From Buttiauxella sp049686335 (GTDB lineage: Bacteria > Pseudomonadota > Gammaproteobacteria > Enterobacterales > Enterobacteriaceae), in NCBI RefSeq assembly GCF_049686335.1, contig NZ_JBAVHX010000026.1, positions 1-64,000 of the forward strand: 64,000 bases of DNA. The letters are read 5' to 3'. The notes below the pieces were generated by a model. It had not been told where the DNA came from. It searched no databases and was given only the letters and a program-made list of their open reading frames with translations. Both the position numbers and the translations under genes were made by a program. Position 1 is the stretch's first letter. The number at the start of each line of letters is the position of its first letter. This document shows, in pieces, positions 16,951-26,395 of the stretch.

Positions 16951-18249
16951 ATGAAGCAAACCAATCAGCAATGGCAGTCACGGCGTGAGCAAGCGGTTCC
17001 GCATGGAGTCGGCAATGCGTTGCCGGTCTATATTGAAAAAGCGAAAAATGCGGAAATTTGGGACGTTGAAGGCAAACGCTATATTGATTTCGCTTCTGGT
17101 ATTGCGGTGCTCAATACCGGGCATAACCATCCCGCAGTCATTGACGCAGTGCGGCAACAGCTCGAACAATTTACCCATCCTTGTTTCCAGGTCACGCCAT
17201 ACGGTAACTATATTGAGCTTGCTGAACGGCTGAATAATTTGGTGCCGATAAGCGAACCTTGCCAGACCTTGTTCCTGACAACGGGCGCTGAAGCCGTGGA
17301 AAATGCCATTAAAGTGGCGCGTATTGCAACCGGGCGATCGGCCATTATTGCGTTTCGTGGCGCGTTCCATGGACGCACGCTACTGGGCATGGCGTTAACC
17401 GGTAAAGTTCAGCCGTATAAAAAAGGCTATGGCCCATTCCCGGCGGGCATCTATCACGCGCCATATCCTGCGGCTTATCTTGGCGTGAGTGATACTCAGG
17501 CGCTGGCGTCACTGGCGGGTATCTTTGCCGCTGATGTGTCGCCTGACGAAGTCGCCGCCATCATTATTGAACCGGTGCAGGGAGAAGGGGGCTTTTATGC
17601 CGCTTCAACTTCCTTTATGAAACAGCTGCGTGCGATCTGCGATAAGCACGGGATCGTGTTAATTGCCGATGAGATTCAAAGTGGTTTCTGCCGCACTGGT
17701 AAAACCTTTGCCATAGAACACAGCGGTGTAGAGCCTGACCTGGTCACCATGGCGAAAAGCCTGGCAGGTGGCTTCCCGTTGTCTGCGCTTGTCGGCAAAA
17801 AATCGCTGTTTGATAAAGCGATGCCGGGTGGGCTGGGCGGCACTTATGCAGGGTCGCCGGTGGCGATCGCGGCGGCTCTGGCCGTCACTGACATCATAGA
17901 GAAGGAAAATCTCAACCAACGTGCCCAGGAAATCGGTGAGCAGATCACCCGTCGTCTTCAGGAGATGGCTGAGCAATTTGACTGTATCGGCGATGTGCGT
18001 GGGCACGGCGCAATGATTGCGATGGAACTGGTCGAAGAGGGTGACAGCCATCGTCCGAATAAAGAATTAACTCAGGCACTTGTCAAAGAAGCAGGCAAGC
18101 AGGGGCTGGTTTTATTGTCCTGTGGCGTGCGTGCGAATGTGATTCGTTTTCTTGTCCCATTAACAGCTGAAAAAGAAATTGTTAATGAGGGCCTCAACAT
18201 CTTGTCTTCTTGCCTCGAATTAGTGCAAAATACGCGCCTCACTAAATGA
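16951..18249 (+). CDS. gabT: 4-aminobutyrate aminotransferase (GabT/PuuE family)
   Basis: PLP-dependent class III aminotransferase of 432 residues, expected to convert 4-aminobutyrate and 2-oxoglutarate to succinate semialdehyde and glutamate. Family blocks are FASGIAVLNTGHNHP, TTGAEAVENAIKVAR, the DEIQSGFCRTG metal/PLP aspartate region and the PLP lysine Lys269 in MAKSLAGGFPLS. It is about equally like E. coli GabT and PuuE, so the symbol is approximate. GGAG sits upstream of the ATG. Its neighbour plaP is a putrescine importer, which suggests a role in using putrescine through GABA. Confidence 0.85.
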   Translation: MKQTNQQWQSRREQAVPHGVGNALPVYIEKAKNAEIWDVEGKRYIDFASGIAVLNTGHNHPAVIDAVRQQLEQFTHPCFQVTPYGNYIELAERLNNLVPISEPCQTLFLTTGAEAVENAIKVARIATGRSAIIAFRGAFHGRTLLGMALTGKVQPYKKGYGPFPAGIYHAPYPAAYLGVSDTQALASLAGIFAADVSPDEVAAIIIEPVQGEGGFYAASTSFMKQLRAICDKHGIVLIADEIQSGFCRTGKTFAIEHSGVEPDLVTMAKSLAGGFPLSALVGKKSLFDKAMPGGLGGTYAGSPVAIAAALAVTDIIEKENLNQRAQEIGEQITRRLQEMAEQFDCIGDVRGHGAMIAMELVEEGDSHRPNKELTQALVKEAGKQGLVLLSCGVRANVIRFLVPLTAEKEIVNEGLNILSSCLELVQNTRLTK

Positions 18250-18257
18250 GAACAAAA

Positions 18258-18288
18258 AACCGACGTTAAACGCGTCGGTTATTTTTTT
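18258..18288 (+). terminator. terminator after the aminotransferase gene
   Basis: AACCGACG at 18258-18265 and CGTCGGTT at 18273-18280 form a perfect 8-bp stem followed by a T-rich tail, 9 bases after the aminotransferase stop. It implies that plaP has its own promoter in 18289-18455. Confidence 0.88.
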
Positions 18289-18455
18289 GCATTAAGTTCA
18301 AGCAGTCAAACAGGCATCCGCCAAAAAAACCAAGAGGCCGGGCTTCGTACCGGATAGATACTAGCTTTTAAAAAACGACAGTCGTGTCGCCGAGGAAATT
18401 CAGATGGGGCAGCTTTTTGCTTTTGCGCATGTATTCGCCGTTTGGGGGAATGACC

Positions 18456-19820
18456 ATGTCGCTTAACGTCACCGCAGGTGCAAAATCTCGTGTTGAACTC
18501 CGTAAGAGCCTTACGCTCATACCGGTAGTTATGATGGGCCTTGCTTATATGCAGCCTATGACCTTGTTCGATACATTTGGGATTGTATCTGGCCTTACCG
18601 ACGGACATGTCGCGACGGCTTACGCGTTTGCCCTAGTGGCAATTTTGTTCACCGCGTTAAGTTATGGAAAGCTAGTACGCCGCTTCCCGTCTGCGGGTTC
18701 CGCTTATACCTACGCTCAAAAAGCTATCCACCCGGTGGTTGGTTTTATGGTGGGTTGGTCAGCACTGCTTGATTATCTGTTTATGCCGATGATCAACATC
18801 CTGCTGGCAAAAATCTACTTTGAAGCCTTAGTGCCATCTATCCCGTCGTGGATTTTCGTGGTGCTTCTGGTGGGCTTCATGACTATCTCCAACCTGCGCG
18901 GCATTAAAACCGTGGCAAACTTCAACAGCCTGATTGTTGTGTTGCAGATGGTGGTGATGGTGGTGATTACCGGTCTGGTGATTTACGGCGTTGCTAATGG
19001 CGAAGGTGCCGGCACGTTAGCCAGTACGCGTCCATTCTGGTCTGAGCACGCAAACGTCGTGCCGATGATCACGGGTGCCACCATACTCTGCTTCTCTTTC
19101 CTCGGATTTGACGGCATCAGCTCGCTGTCCGAAGAAACCAAAGATGCAGGCCGTGTCATCCCGAAAGCGATTTTCCTGACTGCCCTGATTGGCGGCGTGA
19201 TCTTCGTTGTGGTGTCTTACTTCCTGCAACTGTACTTCCCGGATATCTCTCGCTTCCATGATCCGGACGCTTCACAGCCAGAAATCATGCTGTTCGTGGC
19301 AGGCAAAGCCTTCCAGTTCGGTATCCTGATTTTCTCCTGTGTTACCGTTCTGGCTTCTGGTATGGCGGCACATGCGGGCGTTTCTCGCCTGATGTATGTA
19401 ATGGGTCGTGATGGTGTGTTCCCGGAGCGTTTCTTCGGCTACATTCATCCGAAATGGCGTACCCCTGCATTGAACGTGGTTCTGGTAGGTATCATTGCGC
19501 TGTTCGCCGTGAAGTTTGACCTGGTCACCGCAACAGCCCTGATTAACTTTGGTGCGCTGGTGGCGTTCACCTTCGTGAACCTGTCGGTGATTTCCCAGTT
19601 CTGGATCCGCGAAGGCCGTAACAAGTCCATCAAAGATCACATCAACTATCTGGTGCTGCCAACTTGTGGCGCGCTGACAGTGGGTGCGCTGTGGATTAAC
19701 CTGGAAGAAAGCTCGATGATTCTGGGTCTGATTTGGGCGGCTATCGGCCTGACCTATCTGGCCTTCGTGACTCGTCGCTTCCGTAACCCGGTCCCACAAT
19801 TCAACGAAGACCTGGCGTAA
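18456..19820 (+). CDS. plaP: putrescine importer PlaP
   Basis: APC-family amino acid/polyamine permease with 12 predicted membrane helices, 454 residues. In E. coli PlaP (YeeF) is a low-affinity putrescine/H+ symporter needed for putrescine-stimulated surface motility. The sequence is close to the E. coli protein throughout, including PVVMMGLAYMQPMTLFDTFG at the N terminus and TALINFGALVAFTFVNLSVI near the C terminus. I chose the ATG at 18456, with GGGGGA 7 bases upstream; a longer ORF from 18384 has no support. It ends in a strong terminator. Confidence 0.95.
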   Translation: MSLNVTAGAKSRVELRKSLTLIPVVMMGLAYMQPMTLFDTFGIVSGLTDGHVATAYAFALVAILFTALSYGKLVRRFPSAGSAYTYAQKAIHPVVGFMVGWSALLDYLFMPMINILLAKIYFEALVPSIPSWIFVVLLVGFMTISNLRGIKTVANFNSLIVVLQMVVMVVITGLVIYGVANGEGAGTLASTRPFWSEHANVVPMITGATILCFSFLGFDGISSLSEETKDAGRVIPKAIFLTALIGGVIFVVVSYFLQLYFPDISRFHDPDASQPEIMLFVAGKAFQFGILIFSCVTVLASGMAAHAGVSRLMYVMGRDGVFPERFFGYIHPKWRTPALNVVLVGIIALFAVKFDLVTATALINFGALVAFTFVNLSVISQFWIREGRNKSIKDHINYLVLPTCGALTVGALWINLEESSMILGLIWAAIGLTYLAFVTRRFRNPVPQFNEDLA

Positions 19821-19832
19821 TCGCTGAGTATG

Positions 19833-19858
19833 AAAAAGGCCGCGAAAGCGGCCTTTTT
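19833..19858. terminator. terminator between plaP and sbcB
   Basis: Perfect 11-bp stem AAAAAGGCCGC (19833-19843), GAAA loop, GCGGCCTTTTT (19848-19858). It is symmetrical with A and T runs, so it can serve plaP and the convergent sbcB. Confidence 0.9.
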
Positions 19859-19882
19859 GTTTTATACCGTTTTGTATCATTT

Positions 19883-19912
19883 GTAAGTCGGATAAGCGCA
19901 GGGTCATCCGAC
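19883..19912. repeat. REP element between plaP and sbcB
   Basis: One REP-type palindromic unit: GTCGGAT and ATCCGAC arms around AAGCGCAGGGTC. The same unit recurs at 25187, 34475, 36856-37041, 42380-42498 and 47501. It lies between two convergent genes, a common REP position. Confidence 0.85.
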
Positions 19913-19927
19913 AACGTGCTTAAAAAA

Positions 19928-21355
19928 CTAACCCACCAAAAACTGCGCGTACTCAAACAATGCCTTAAGCAACGCGGTCTTCTCTTTATCATCTTCATGC
20001 AGGTTATATAGCGCCTCAAGTTCTTGCGCGTAGGCTTGCAACGCCTCCTGAGACAACACCTCACGACGATGCTGTAACCAGCGTTGCTGCTCGGCTTCAT
20101 CCAGCGTGCCGGGGAAGTTACGTGCCCGATAATTAAACAGCAATTTCTCAATACGCTTATCGGCAAAAGTGATATCCAGCGCGGGCAGATTCTGCGGATC
20201 GGTTTCCAACACAATGCGCATGGCTGCGCGGTCGGCATCGCTGAAAAAGCCGTTATACAGTTGCGCATCAACATTATCGGACGGCACAAAAGGTTCTGCT
20301 TCAGCAAAAATAGCCACGGCTTTTTCGCGTACTGAAGGGTGCTCACGCAGCAATTTCAGGTTGTCCAGGCAACGTTTGCGATCGATACCCAACCGTTCCG
20401 CATCTTCTGGCCTGAGCGTGTTAGCCACCGCCAGAACCGGGCATTTATTCAGATGTACCAGCTTGATTGGTACGGCCGCAGTATCACCCAGTGCGGCTTT
20501 CGGCGTGTATAACCGCTCGCGCAACGCATCTGCATCCAGCTCAAGCAGCGGAGAAATATCACCCGCCAGGTCGACCATAATCACCGCATTGCGGTTGTCC
20601 GGACGCCAGGCAAGCGGGGCAATCCAGCTGGTGTTACCGCGCCACGCGCCAAACATTCCCGAAACATGAACCAGCGGCTTCATCTGCGGAATATCAATCA
20701 GCGTCGTGAGTTTGTGCTTCGAGCGATGGCTGTAGAGATAATCAAACAGGCGCGGCTGGCGAGTTTTGACCAGTTGCGCCATCGCGATGGTGGCATACAC
20801 ATCCGACATTGCATCATGCGCATTCGCATGTTCAATCCCGTTGGCTTTGGTCAAATGTTCGAGGCGAAAACTCGGCAGCCCTTCATCGTTCTCTGGCCAG
20901 ACAATACCTTCCGGGCGCAGGGCATAACAGGCGCGCATCACATCGAGCAAATCCCAGCGCGAGTTATCGTTTTGCCAGCTCCAGCCATACGGATCATAAA
21001 AGTTACGATAGAAAATATTGCGCGTCACTTCATCATCGAAACGCACATTGTTGTAGCCGACGACGCAGGTTTTCGGCTGGGTGAAAATAGAATGGATGCG
21101 CTTCGCAAAATCCGCTTCGTTCACCCCACGCGCCAGCGCTTGTTGCGGAGTAATACCGGTAATCATCACTGCTTCTGGCTGAGGCAAATAGTCATCCGCC
21201 GGTTTGCAGTAAAAGACTTCCGGTTCACCAATAATATTAAATTCGGAGTCAGTACGGATGGCCGCGAATTGCGCCGGGCGGTCAAGTGACGGGCTTTTAC
21301 CAAAAGTCTCATAATCATGAAAAAGGAAGGTCGGTTGTTGCGTTGTATTATCCAC
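19928..21355 (-). CDS. sbcB: exodeoxyribonuclease I
   Basis: DEDDh-type 3'-5' exonuclease acting on single-stranded DNA in recombination and mismatch repair; 475 residues as in E. coli. The N-terminal exonuclease motif I is FHDYETFGKSP with its catalytic Asp and Glu; motif II NVRFDDEVTR and motif III HNAHDA-type (HANAHDAMSDV, with the active His and Asp) follow by residue 190. The C-terminal half is the SH3-like and helical extension of the ExoI family. It is convergent with plaP and divergent from dacD, the same arrangement as in E. coli. Confidence 0.97.
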   Translation of the reverse strand: MDNTTQQPTFLFHDYETFGKSPSLDRPAQFAAIRTDSEFNIIGEPEVFYCKPADDYLPQPEAVMITGITPQQALARGVNEADFAKRIHSIFTQPKTCVVGYNNVRFDDEVTRNIFYRNFYDPYGWSWQNDNSRWDLLDVMRACYALRPEGIVWPENDEGLPSFRLEHLTKANGIEHANAHDAMSDVYATIAMAQLVKTRQPRLFDYLYSHRSKHKLTTLIDIPQMKPLVHVSGMFGAWRGNTSWIAPLAWRPDNRNAVIMVDLAGDISPLLELDADALRERLYTPKAALGDTAAVPIKLVHLNKCPVLAVANTLRPEDAERLGIDRKRCLDNLKLLREHPSVREKAVAIFAEAEPFVPSDNVDAQLYNGFFSDADRAAMRIVLETDPQNLPALDITFADKRIEKLLFNYRARNFPGTLDEAEQQRWLQHRREVLSQEALQAYAQELEALYNLHEDDKEKTALLKALFEYAQFLVG

Positions 21356-21631
21356 GATTTACTTCCGCCCTTGAGTGTTGTTTAACGTACTGTTATTAAA
21401 CTGAAATACCACTAAAACCCTCTCCATGTATCAATCATTGCCATCGGGTGCTGCAACCGCCAATGGTAAACCATTAACCGGCCTGTAAGAAGTCTGCTCT
21501 ATGGCCGAATAGTATATTCCTCAACTGTATGTGAGCGGTCTCATTCATATCTTTTTGCAATTTAATTGCGAAAAAAGTGACAAACTGCAGTAAAAGAGGC
21601 GGCTGAATTTATTGTTACCGAGGGTATATCG

Positions 21632-22798
21632 TTGAAGATCCGTCTGTTTGCTGTCATTTCCCTGCTGTCATTTTCTGCTCACTCCGCATTTGCCGACGAC
21701 ACCTTTGTTAACGCACCTCCTCCTCCACAAATTCAGGCTGGCTCATGGGTATTGATGGATTACACCACCGGGCAAATTCTGGCTGCAGAAAATGAGCATG
21801 TTCGACGCAACCCTGCGAGTCTGACCAAACTGATGACCGGCTACGTGGTCGACCGCGCGATTGATAGCGGCCGAATCTCGGCGAACGACATCGTGACCGT
21901 CGGTAAAGATGCCTGGGCAAAAGGCAATCCGGTCTTTGACGGTTCGTCGCTCATGTTCCTGAAAGCGGGGGACCGGCTGACAGTGCACGACCTGAGCCGC
22001 GGACTGATTATTGATTCCGGTAACGATGCGTGTGTCGCACTGGCCGATTACGTAGCCGGTGGGCAGCCACAATTTGTGGCGATGATGAATAAATACGTAC
22101 AGCAACTGCACCTGCGCGATACCCATTTTGAAACAGTTCATGGCCTGGATGCGCCAGGTCAGCACAGTTCAGCCTATGATCTTGCGATCCTTTCTCGCGC
22201 CATCATTCACGGCGAGCCAGATTTTTACCATATGTACAGCGAGCGCAGCCTCACCTGGAATGGCATCACACAGCAAAACCGCAATGGCTTGTTATGGGAC
22301 AAAGGGCTGAATGTGGATGGTTTGAAAACGGGCCATACCGCGAGTGCAGGCTTTAACCTTATTGCTTCAAGCGTGGTCGGCGAGCGCCGTTTGATTGCCG
22401 TGGTGATGGGTGCGGAAAGTCCGAAAGGGCGCGAAGACCAGGCGCGTAAATTGCTGCACTGGGGCCAGGATAACTTCGACACCGTCCAGGTTCTGCATAA
22501 AGGCAAAAAAATTGGCACGGAGGCCATCTGGTATGGCGATAAAAAGCAGGTCGAAGTGGGAACCACTCAGGATGTATTTTTGGCTCTGCCAAAGTCTGAA
22601 GTGCCGAACATTAAAGCCAAATATGTTCTCGATAAACAAGATATTGAAGCGCCCATTGCCGCCAATCAGCATGTGGGCGAAATCGAGCTCTTTGATCGCG
22701 ACAAGCTGATTGCACACTGGCCGTTAGTGACGTTGTCTGATGTCAAAAAAGGCAGTGCGTGGTCACGATTGGGTGACTATATCAGCCACAAACTGTAA
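21632..22798 (+). CDS. dacD: D-alanyl-D-alanine carboxypeptidase DacD (PBP6b)
   Basis: Low-molecular-weight penicillin-binding protein that trims the terminal D-Ala from peptidoglycan pentapeptides in the periplasm. The 388 residues show a signal peptide ending near ALA-like HSAFA-D (about residue 21), the active-site Ser63-x-x-Lys66, Ser129-Gly-Asn, and Lys232-Thr-Gly motifs. The C terminus is the amphipathic anchor seen in PBP5/6. The only start that includes the signal peptide is TTG at 21632, preceded by GAGGG. The 276-bp divergent spacer with sbcB is otherwise unremarkable. Confidence 0.95.
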   Translation: MKIRLFAVISLLSFSAHSAFADDTFVNAPPPPQIQAGSWVLMDYTTGQILAAENEHVRRNPASLTKLMTGYVVDRAIDSGRISANDIVTVGKDAWAKGNPVFDGSSLMFLKAGDRLTVHDLSRGLIIDSGNDACVALADYVAGGQPQFVAMMNKYVQQLHLRDTHFETVHGLDAPGQHSSAYDLAILSRAIIHGEPDFYHMYSERSLTWNGITQQNRNGLLWDKGLNVDGLKTGHTASAGFNLIASSVVGERRLIAVVMGAESPKGREDQARKLLHWGQDNFDTVQVLHKGKKIGTEAIWYGDKKQVEVGTTQDVFLALPKSEVPNIKAKYVLDKQDIEAPIAANQHVGEIELFDRDKLIAHWPLVTLSDVKKGSAWSRLGDYISHKL

Positions 22799-22949
22799 TT
22801 CATCCAGCGGGTACACAACGGGTCGGCAGTAATGTCGGCCCGTTTTTATTGGCTGTACTATGCTCTACAACGACGTTTTGCAAAAAGCGATCCTGCTCGC
22901 AAAGCAACCACATCACCCTGACAAAGGATTGTTTGCCTGCACTAGAGTG

Positions 22950-22965
22950 GTGTATAAACATACAG
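22950..22965 (+). promoter_or_regulatory. candidate LexA box upstream of sbmC
   Basis: GTGT-ATAAACAT-ACAG matches the SOS operator plan CTGT-N8-ACAG in seven of the eight fixed positions with an AT-rich centre. It lies 28 bases before the sbmC start. The E. coli gene is SOS-induced, which supports the reading, but one half-site base differs from consensus. Confidence 0.55.
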
Positions 22966-22992
22966 TGTTTTTTAATCAGGTCAGGAGGTGAT

Positions 22993-23463
22993 ATGGAATT
23001 TAACGTACAACAAGTTCATGAGCGTAGAGTCGCTGGTTTTCATATGGTTGGGCCGTGGGAGCAAACGGTTCACCAGGGCTTTGAACAACTTGCCTTGTGG
23101 GTGAAAACCCACAAGATAGTCGGCGAACAGTGGCTGGCGGTTTACTACGACAATCCCGATTTAGTGCCCGCAGAAAAATTACGCTGCGATACCGTAGTCT
23201 CGGTGTCGGAAGACTTTACCGTGCCGGATAACAGCGAAGGCGTCATCGTCACCAGCATCGAAGGCGGGCAGTACGCGGTGGCCCGTGCCCGCGTTGACGA
23301 CGGCGATTTTGCCAAACCATGGAATCTCTTTTTCGACAGCGTCCTCGATAGCAATAGCTACGTGATAACCGGAAAACCGTGCTTCGAACACTATCTGAAC
23401 GACGGATCAGAAAGTGGAGTATGGGAAATAGACATGTATATTCCGGTGGCAGATCAAGTCTGA
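22993..23463 (+). CDS. sbmC: DNA gyrase inhibitor SbmC/GyrI
   Basis: A 156-residue GyrI-like small-molecule-binding-domain protein. In E. coli it protects gyrase from microcin B17 and some quinolone-type poisons and is induced by DNA damage. The whole protein consists of one GyrI/SHS2-duplicated fold, starting MEFNVQQVHERRVAGFHMVG and ending with the WEIDMYIPVAD strand typical of the family. The start at 22993 is fixed by AGGAGG 5 bases upstream; the longer ORF from 22849 has no ribosome site. A likely LexA box lies just upstream. Confidence 0.93.
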   Translation: MEFNVQQVHERRVAGFHMVGPWEQTVHQGFEQLALWVKTHKIVGEQWLAVYYDNPDLVPAEKLRCDTVVSVSEDFTVPDNSEGVIVTSIEGGQYAVARARVDDGDFAKPWNLFFDSVLDSNSYVITGKPCFEHYLNDGSESGVWEIDMYIPVADQV

Positions 23464-23553
23464 AGCTAAAGGGGGCGTATGCCCCCTAACTTTGTGATGC
23501 CCGTACAAAAAAAACAGGTACAATCCCGTTTTTTATTTTCTGGGGAGCTGAGT

Positions 23554-24612
23554 GTGCGTCCTGACAAATCACTAAGCCCATTTGAGATCCGTATTTATCG
23601 CAATTACCGCACAGTGCATGGTATCCGCATCGCGCTGGCATTTGTTCTCACATTCCTGATTGTCCATCTTCTGAAAGTGCCAGAAGGGACATGGCCGCTT
23701 ATCACACTCGTGGTAGTGATGGGGCCGATCTCGTTTTGGGGCAACGTCGTGCCACGCGCCTTTGAGCGTATCGGGGGGACGATTTGCGGTGCAGTCATGG
23801 GCCTTGTGGCGCTGAAACTTGAACTGTTTTCCCTACCACTGATGTTGGTGTGGTGCGCCATCGCCATGTTTATCTGCGGCTATCTGGCATTAGGGAAACG
23901 TCCGTATCAGGCTTTGCTGATTGGCATCACCCTTGCCGTGGTGGTGGGTGCTCCCGCGGGTGACATGGAGATCGCTCTCTGGCGTAGCGGGGATGTTATC
24001 TTTGGTTCACTGTTGGCGATGCTTTTTACCAGTGTTTATCCGCAACGCGCCTTTATCCACTGGCGTATACAAATGGCGAACTTCGTCACCGCCTTTGGTC
24101 GGGTTTACAACGCCGGTTTTTCACCTAACTTATTAGAGCGTCCGCGTCTGGAAAAACACTTGCAGAAAGTGCTGGGCGATGTGGTGAGAATGCGCGCGCT
24201 TATTGGCCCGAGCAGTAAAGAAACCCACATTCAAAAATCGATATTCGAGGCCATCCAAACCGTCAGCCGCAATATGGTGTGCACACTGGAATTGCAGGTC
24301 AATGCTTACTGGGCTTCCCGCGAAAGTCACTTCCTGATGATCAATGCGCACACGTTGCGTGAAACGCAACAAATGACGCAAGGGACGCTTGCCGCAATCG
24401 CTCTTGCTTTGCACGATGGCAATCCGTCACCTATTTCGGCAAACAATGAAAAGCTGACTGAAATCGTCAGCGAACTGCGCGAGCTGATGCAGAATGGCCA
24501 AAATGGGAACTTTCAGGAAACGCCAATTCATGGTTACGTTTGGTTGAGTCTGGAGCTAGCTCGTCAACTAGAATTGCTGTCACAGTTGATCTGTCGCGCG
24601 TTACGCAAATAA
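23554..24612 (+). CDS. yeeA: YeeA, FUSC-family inner-membrane protein
   Basis: A 352-residue protein with six or so membrane helices in the first 170 residues (FUSC/aromatic-acid exporter-type domain) and a cytoplasmic helical C-terminal half. E. coli YeeA is close throughout, e.g. LSPFEIR at the start and LELLSQLICRALRK at the end. Function is unproven; relatives export aromatic acids. The GTG at 23554, preceded by GGGGAG, gives the same N terminus (MRPDKSLSPFE) as E. coli; the longer ORF from 23479 is not supported. It sits between sbmC and yeeX as in E. coli. Confidence 0.92.
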   Translation: MRPDKSLSPFEIRIYRNYRTVHGIRIALAFVLTFLIVHLLKVPEGTWPLITLVVVMGPISFWGNVVPRAFERIGGTICGAVMGLVALKLELFSLPLMLVWCAIAMFICGYLALGKRPYQALLIGITLAVVVGAPAGDMEIALWRSGDVIFGSLLAMLFTSVYPQRAFIHWRIQMANFVTAFGRVYNAGFSPNLLERPRLEKHLQKVLGDVVRMRALIGPSSKETHIQKSIFEAIQTVSRNMVCTLELQVNAYWASRESHFLMINAHTLRETQQMTQGTLAAIALALHDGNPSPISANNEKLTEIVSELRELMQNGQNGNFQETPIHGYVWLSLELARQLELLSQLICRALRK

Positions 24613-24852
24613 TTGCTTAATCTGATGTGAATTGCTGGTTTCGATTCAGCAGCTTTTGAGGTTAAGATAGCGAAATAGACCAATCGCCTGTACTGTTCGG
24701 GTTGTCGCCTCGTATCACGCAGCTTGAAGTAGAACGGAGCGCCCCAAAGTATGATGGGGCAAAAGAATTGTCAGCGGCCGCCGCTACCATTAAAGTAATC
24801 TTATGGCGGCTGTCTTAACGAATCCGAGTATGAAATTAGCAGGGGTATAAAA

Positions 24853-25173
24853 ATGGAACCAATTAAACCATCTTTCCAGGACGTGCTTGAGTTCGTGCGT
24901 CTGTTCCGTCGTAAAAACAAACTGCAGCGTGAAATCCAGGACGTTCAGAAAAAAATCCGTGATAACTCAAAACGCGTTCTGCTGCTTGATAACCTGAGCG
25001 ACTACATCAAGCCAGGGATGAGCATCGAAGCTATTCAGGGCATCATCGCCAGCATGAAAACTGACTATGAAGACCGTGTTGATGACTACATCATCAAAAA
25101 CGCTGAGCTGTCTAAAGAACGTCGTGAAATTTCCAAAAAACTGAAAGTGATGGGCGAAATTAAGCCTGAGTAG
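24853..25173 (+). CDS. tmaR: TmaR (YeeX), polar organiser of PTS enzyme I
   Basis: A 106-residue, highly charged, alpha-helical protein (UPF0265), nearly identical to E. coli YeeX in its first 100 residues. E. coli TmaR clusters at a cell pole and sequesters PTS enzyme I there. Two long helices with coiled-coil character are visible (about 14-60 and 68-105). AGGGG lies upstream of the ATG. The 240-bp gap before it contains a weak GCCCC/GGGGC hairpin near 24742-24763 that may end yeeA, and the promoter. Confidence 0.93.
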   Translation: MEPIKPSFQDVLEFVRLFRRKNKLQREIQDVQKKIRDNSKRVLLLDNLSDYIKPGMSIEAIQGIIASMKTDYEDRVDDYIIKNAELSKERREISKKLKVMGEIKPE

Positions 25174-25186
25174 TTATAGTTTCTTC

Positions 25187-25276
25187 GTAGGTCGGTTAAG
25201 CGTAGCGCCAACCGACGCCAACTGGCTGTCACTACGGATGAAAATGGTGGATGACGCTATCGCTTCTCCACCCTAC
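25187..25276. repeat. inverted pair of REP elements after tmaR
   Basis: Two REP units in opposite orientation. 25187-25216 is a variant with GTCGGTT/AACCGAC arms that keep base pairing through compensating changes. 25246-25276 is the reverse-type unit with GGTGGA/TCCACC arms. Such head-to-head pairs correspond to BIME-like modules. Confidence 0.8.
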
Positions 25277-25291
25277 AGAATTTTTAGTATA

Positions 25292-25316
25292 AACCGCCAT
25301 TTCGGCGGTTTTTTTT
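25292..25316. terminator. terminator between tmaR and pduX
   Basis: AACCGCC (25292-25298) and GGCGGTT (25304-25310) form a 7-bp stem followed by eight Ts in the plus direction. It lies between two convergent genes and should stop tmaR transcription. Confidence 0.85.
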
Positions 25317-25325
25317 CGCTTCAAC

Positions 25326-26186
25326 TCAACGCACGCCGCCTGCGACCATCTTTACCAAATGCTGGCGCGGGTAGTGTGAATCACCGTCCAGGCGATTAAT
25401 CTGCCAGAGTAATTTCTCAGCATCATGTTTGCGAACGTCGAGCATTAATCCCACTACGCTGCCGCTATGCGCCACGTTCAGGCCGTACAAATCAAACTCT
25501 TCGACCAGCGCTAACAGCTGTGAAAACAACGGTTTTGCCAGTAACGTTTGGCTGGCGACTGCGCTTTGCGTGGCGGCTTCTCCCAGTAAGCGAGGATCTT
25601 GCATCCTGCAACTTTGTTGCAATCGATGCCACGCCTCATCAAGCGCTGCGGCATGGCTGAATAACGCAGACTCGCGCTGATGACGACGATAGTCCTCAGT
25701 CAAAATCGTGGTATCACTTTCGAGTAACAGGATATCCACTGCTGGCGCAGCCTGGCAGCTAAACTGCGTTCGCGCATTCAGATGGGAGAACAGCGTCGGC
25801 AAAACAAAAATCGTGCTGTCGGTCGGTTCAATGTTTACACATAAAGCTGCAAGGATGGATTCGCTGAGCGTTTCCCCCAAATGCCGGGCGGTCGCCACGG
25901 CGGTGGCGGCAATATCGGCGGTACTGCTGGCAAGCCCTTTGCCTACAGGGATGGTGGAGTCCAGCGCAATACTCAGGCTATTGGCGACCGTAACGGAGTA
26001 GCCAAAATGGGCCACAACCTGTTCCAGCATCTGGCGCATGCGTGGGCGCTCTTCGCCAGACGGCACGCCTTCACGGACTTCAACGGTGCTAAACCAGTCG
26101 ATAGGGCATGAAACCAGCTTTTCACTACCGCCAATCCAACCCTGAATAAATTCGCCGCAGGATGCCGGGCAACGTGCTTCAGCCAT
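25326..26186 (-). CDS. pduX: L-threonine kinase PduX
   Basis: GHMP-family kinase of 286 residues that phosphorylates L-threonine; threonine phosphate is then decarboxylated by CobD to the aminopropanol linker of cobalamin. Family marks are the N-terminal ARCPASCGEFIQGW and the ATP loop PVGKGLASSTADIAA (about residues 96-110). In Salmonella pduX ends the propanediol operon; here it stands alone, divergent from the cob operon across its riboswitch leader. No pdu genes or pocR are seen beside it. The role in B12 synthesis is well supported by sequence and neighbours. Confidence 0.93.
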   Translation of the reverse strand: MAEARCPASCGEFIQGWIGGSEKLVSCPIDWFSTVEVREGVPSGEERPRMRQMLEQVVAHFGYSVTVANSLSIALDSTIPVGKGLASSTADIAATAVATARHLGETLSESILAALCVNIEPTDSTIFVLPTLFSHLNARTQFSCQAAPAVDILLLESDTTILTEDYRRHQRESALFSHAAALDEAWHRLQQSCRMQDPRLLGEAATQSAVASQTLLAKPLFSQLLALVEEFDLYGLNVAHSGSVVGLMLDVRKHDAEKLLWQINRLDGDSHYPRQHLVKMVAGGVR

Positions 26187-26395
26187 AACGGTGGCAACTC
26201 TCTTTCATCCTGGATCTCATTTTGTTTTCTTCGCCACAAGCCTTAAAAAATCATTAAAAATTGTTATAGCGCAACACTCAACATCTATTAGCTTTTACAC
26301 TGTGTCCGCTTTTATGTATTCATGTGCGTGATTTGTTAGTCATCATGCACCAGGCCGGTAAATGTATCCGGCGCAAGATTGTATCGACAACTGAC

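Noticed and set aside
24720..24830. GC-rich segment before tmaR considered as a tRNA or small RNA
   Set aside because: No cloverleaf or anticodon arm can be drawn; only a weak GCCCC/GGGGC hairpin is present.
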